This document shows, in pieces, positions 7,846 through 9,488 of a stretch of DNA of 9,488 nt (the stretch's first letter is position 1; every line of letters begins with the position of its first letter). Made by a program: the position numbers and the translations under genes. Source of the stretch: Mycoplasmataceae bacterium (GTDB lineage: Bacteria; Bacillota_I; Bacilli_A; Mycoplasmatales; Mycoplasmoidaceae). The notes beneath the pieces are model-generated. The model was not told the origin of the DNA. It made no database searches and saw only the letters and a list, made by a program, of their open reading frames with translations. The stretch is taken from the NCBI GenBank assembly GCA_020024735.1, contig JAHHTI010000043.1:1-9488 (forward strand). The letters are read 5' to 3'.

Positions 7846-7885
7846 TGATAAAATTAATACGTTGTATTAATAAAAATTTTAGAGG
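7846..7885 (+). promoter_or_regulatory. Extended -10 promoter and ribosome binding site of hsdM
   Basis: TGATAAAAT at 7846-7854 matches an extended -10 (TG, one base, TAAAAT) and would start RNA near 7861. The Shine-Dalgarno AGAGG at 7881-7885 lies 6 bases before the ATG at 7892. A convincing -35 is not visible, as expected for an extended -10 promoter. This sets hsdM apart from the leaderless genes in the window. Confidence 0.5.
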
Positions 7886-7891
7886 TCAAAA

Positions 7892-9488
7892 ATGAGTTTA
7901 AGTAAGCAACAATTAGCAAGTCTAATATGAAAATATTGTGAAGAATTAAGAACTTCTTCGATTACAACAGTTGAATATAAAGACTTTATATTAGGTTTTA
8001 TCTTTTATAAATTCTTATCTGATAATTTAGAACAATACCTTATTTCAATTGATTATTCAAAAGAAGATATCAAAAAAGAACTTAATGAAAAAAGCAAGTG
8101 ATTAGTTGATCATTTAAAGGAACAAAAAGGATATTTTATTGAATACAAAAATTTGTTTTCTACATGAGTTGAAAATATTGACCAAATTTCATTTGCCGAA
8201 ATTTTTGATGCTTTTAATGCTTTTGATAGAAATGTAGGTAATTTATACAAAACTGTATATGATGGTATTTTTGATACACTAATAACAAAATTAGATGAAT
8301 TAGGTCAAACTGAAAAAGAAAAAATACTTCACACTAGAGGTGTTATTAGATTAATTAACCCAATTCCAACTAATAACATCAATCAAAACTATGATGTTCT
8401 TGGTTATATTTATGAATTTTTGTTAGGTAAATTTAATTCTCTTGCAGAAAAAGGCGGAGAATTTTATACTCCTCATGAAATTTCTATAATTATGTCAGAT
8501 ATTGCAAGTCACCATTTAAAAAACAATACAAATATAAAAGTATATGATCCTACATCAGGTTCCGGTTCATTGCTAATCAATATTGGTGAGTCTATCAAAA
8601 AACATTTAAATAATGTTAATGTTGAATACTATGCACAAGAATTAGCTAAATCAACCTACAACCTTACTAGAATGAATTTAATAATGAAAGGTATAAAACC
8701 ACAAAATATCGAAGTGAGAAACGGTGATACTTTGGGACAAGATTGACCTTTTTTGGAAAAAGCTGTTCAAGTTGATTGTGTAATTGCTAATCCTCCTTAT
8801 TCTCAAAATTGAAAACCGGATGAGCACGAACTTGACCCTAGATTTGATGAATATGGATTAGCTCCTGCCAAAAAGAGAGCTGATTATGCTTTTTTATTAC
8901 ATTGCTTATATCATATGAACTATAACGGTATAATGCAAATTGTCTTACCTCATGGAGTTTTGTTCAGGGGGGGGTCTGAGCAAAAGATTAGAACAAATCT
9001 AGTTGAGAAAAACAACATTGAAACAATTATCGGGTTACCTCCAAATATATTTTCAAATACACCAATCCCTACATGCATTTTAATTTTAAAGAAAGATAGA
9101 CAGCCAGAAGATAGTTCTATATTATTTATAGATGCAAGTAAAGAATTTATAAAAGAAGGTAAACTCAATGTACTACAAGGATCGAATATTAGAAAAATCA
9201 CTGATGTTGTGCTAGCAAGAAAAGATATTCCTCACTTCGCTAAGGTTGTCTCTAAGGAAGAAATTGCTAATAATGATTATAATCTAAATATCTCTAAATA
9301 CATATCATCAAATATTCCTAAAATGCCATATGATTTATATTCAACAGTTTGTGGAGGAATTCCAAACGTAGAAATTCAGGAATTTAATATATATTGAAAT
9401 GAATTTAAAAGTTTAAAAGATCAATTATTTAAGAAGGAAAACGAGCATTCTTCTTCGCTAATTACGAACAATGTCGATGAAGTAATAG
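7892..9488 (+). CDS. hsdM: Type I restriction-modification system DNA methyltransferase subunit (3' end outside window)
   Basis: HsdM joins HsdS to form the N6-adenine methyltransferase of a type I system and, with HsdR, the restriction enzyme. The frame is open from ATG 7892 to the right edge (532 residues) with six TGA codons read as Trp. Residues 1 to about 160 are the helical N-terminal domain that recognises hemimethylated DNA. Then come GEFYTP (189-194), the SAM-binding motif I DPTSGSGSLL (219-228) and catalytic motif IV NPPY (300-303), the signature of N6-adenine methylases. The conserved VLPHGVLFRGGSEQKIR segment follows; its Arg-Gly-Gly (359-361) is encoded by AGG GGG GGG, an eight-G run that probably makes expression phase-variable. 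Length and motifs suggest the stop lies soon after the edge. hsdS and hsdR are not in the window; they would be expected to the right. Upstream is an unrelated helicase operon. Confidence 0.95.
8967..8974 (+). repeat. Poly-G tract (G8) inside hsdM, candidate phase-variation switch
   Basis: Eight consecutive G occur in a sequence where I find no other G run longer than four. They encode the conserved Arg-Gly-Gly of HsdM, which AT-rich codons (AGA GGA GGA) could encode equally well. With eight G the frame is intact (ON). With seven, translation meets TAG at 9000-9002; with nine, TAG at 8989-8991. Either product of about 366-369 residues loses the C-terminal part. Confidence 0.85.

Noticed and set aside
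8747..8914. Apparent break in hsdM between two standard-code open frames, suggesting a pseudogene
   Set aside because: Both parts are in the same frame and the sequence between them encodes the NPPY motif; the only interruptions are TGA codons, read as Trp in this organism.
8950..9201. Minus-strand 83-codon open frame
   Set aside because: It lies fully antisense within the conserved hsdM coding sequence, with no ribosome binding site and no recognisable protein features.

Overview
This window comes from an AT-rich mollicute (Mycoplasma/Ureaplasma/Malacoplasma type) that reads UGA as tryptophan. Six of the nine genes appear broken under the standard code but run through as single frames once TGA is read as Trp. 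By eye there are 22 in-frame TGA codons against one TGG (4106-4108) for tryptophan. All coordinates below use translation table 4. The species cannot be fixed from the sequence; the gene set suits the pneumoniae/hominis-side mollicutes.

Left part, minus strand, read from 4004 down to 1: RNase HIII (rnhC), a 142-aa protein of unknown function, a 529-aa protein of unknown function, and after a 44-bp gap a membrane-anchored surface protein built from three tandem 90-aa repeats that runs off the left edge. The first three genes are packed 1 bp apart or overlapping and look like one operon. The surface protein has its own -10 box.

Middle: a 26-bp AT-only divergent promoter separates rnhC from a plus-strand membrane protein with two helices and a cytosolic domain (4031-4921). 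That gene converges on a DegV/FakB-type fatty-acid-binding protein (4918-5796, minus), and the two stop codons overlap. A second short divergent promoter (5797-5841) serves DegV and a plus-strand pair: a YtpR-type tRNA-binding-domain protein and a DEAD-box RNA helicase with a lysine-rich tail.

Right part: a 128-bp intergenic region with an imperfect inverted repeat and an extended -10 promoter leads into hsdM, the modification subunit of a type I restriction-modification system, which is cut by the right edge. hsdM holds an uninterrupted run of eight G (8967-8974) in a region where no other G run that I found exceeds four. This is a strong candidate for a phase-variable contingency tract: it is now in frame (ON), and gain or loss of one G gives an early TAG in either case.

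The most notable points are the G8 tract in hsdM, the near-identical tandem repeats of the surface protein, the many apparently leaderless starts (a -10 box only a few bases before the ATG), and the unknown 529-aa protein. I saw no tRNA, rRNA, CRISPR array, insertion sequence or origin. No gene-free stretch exceeds 300 bases.
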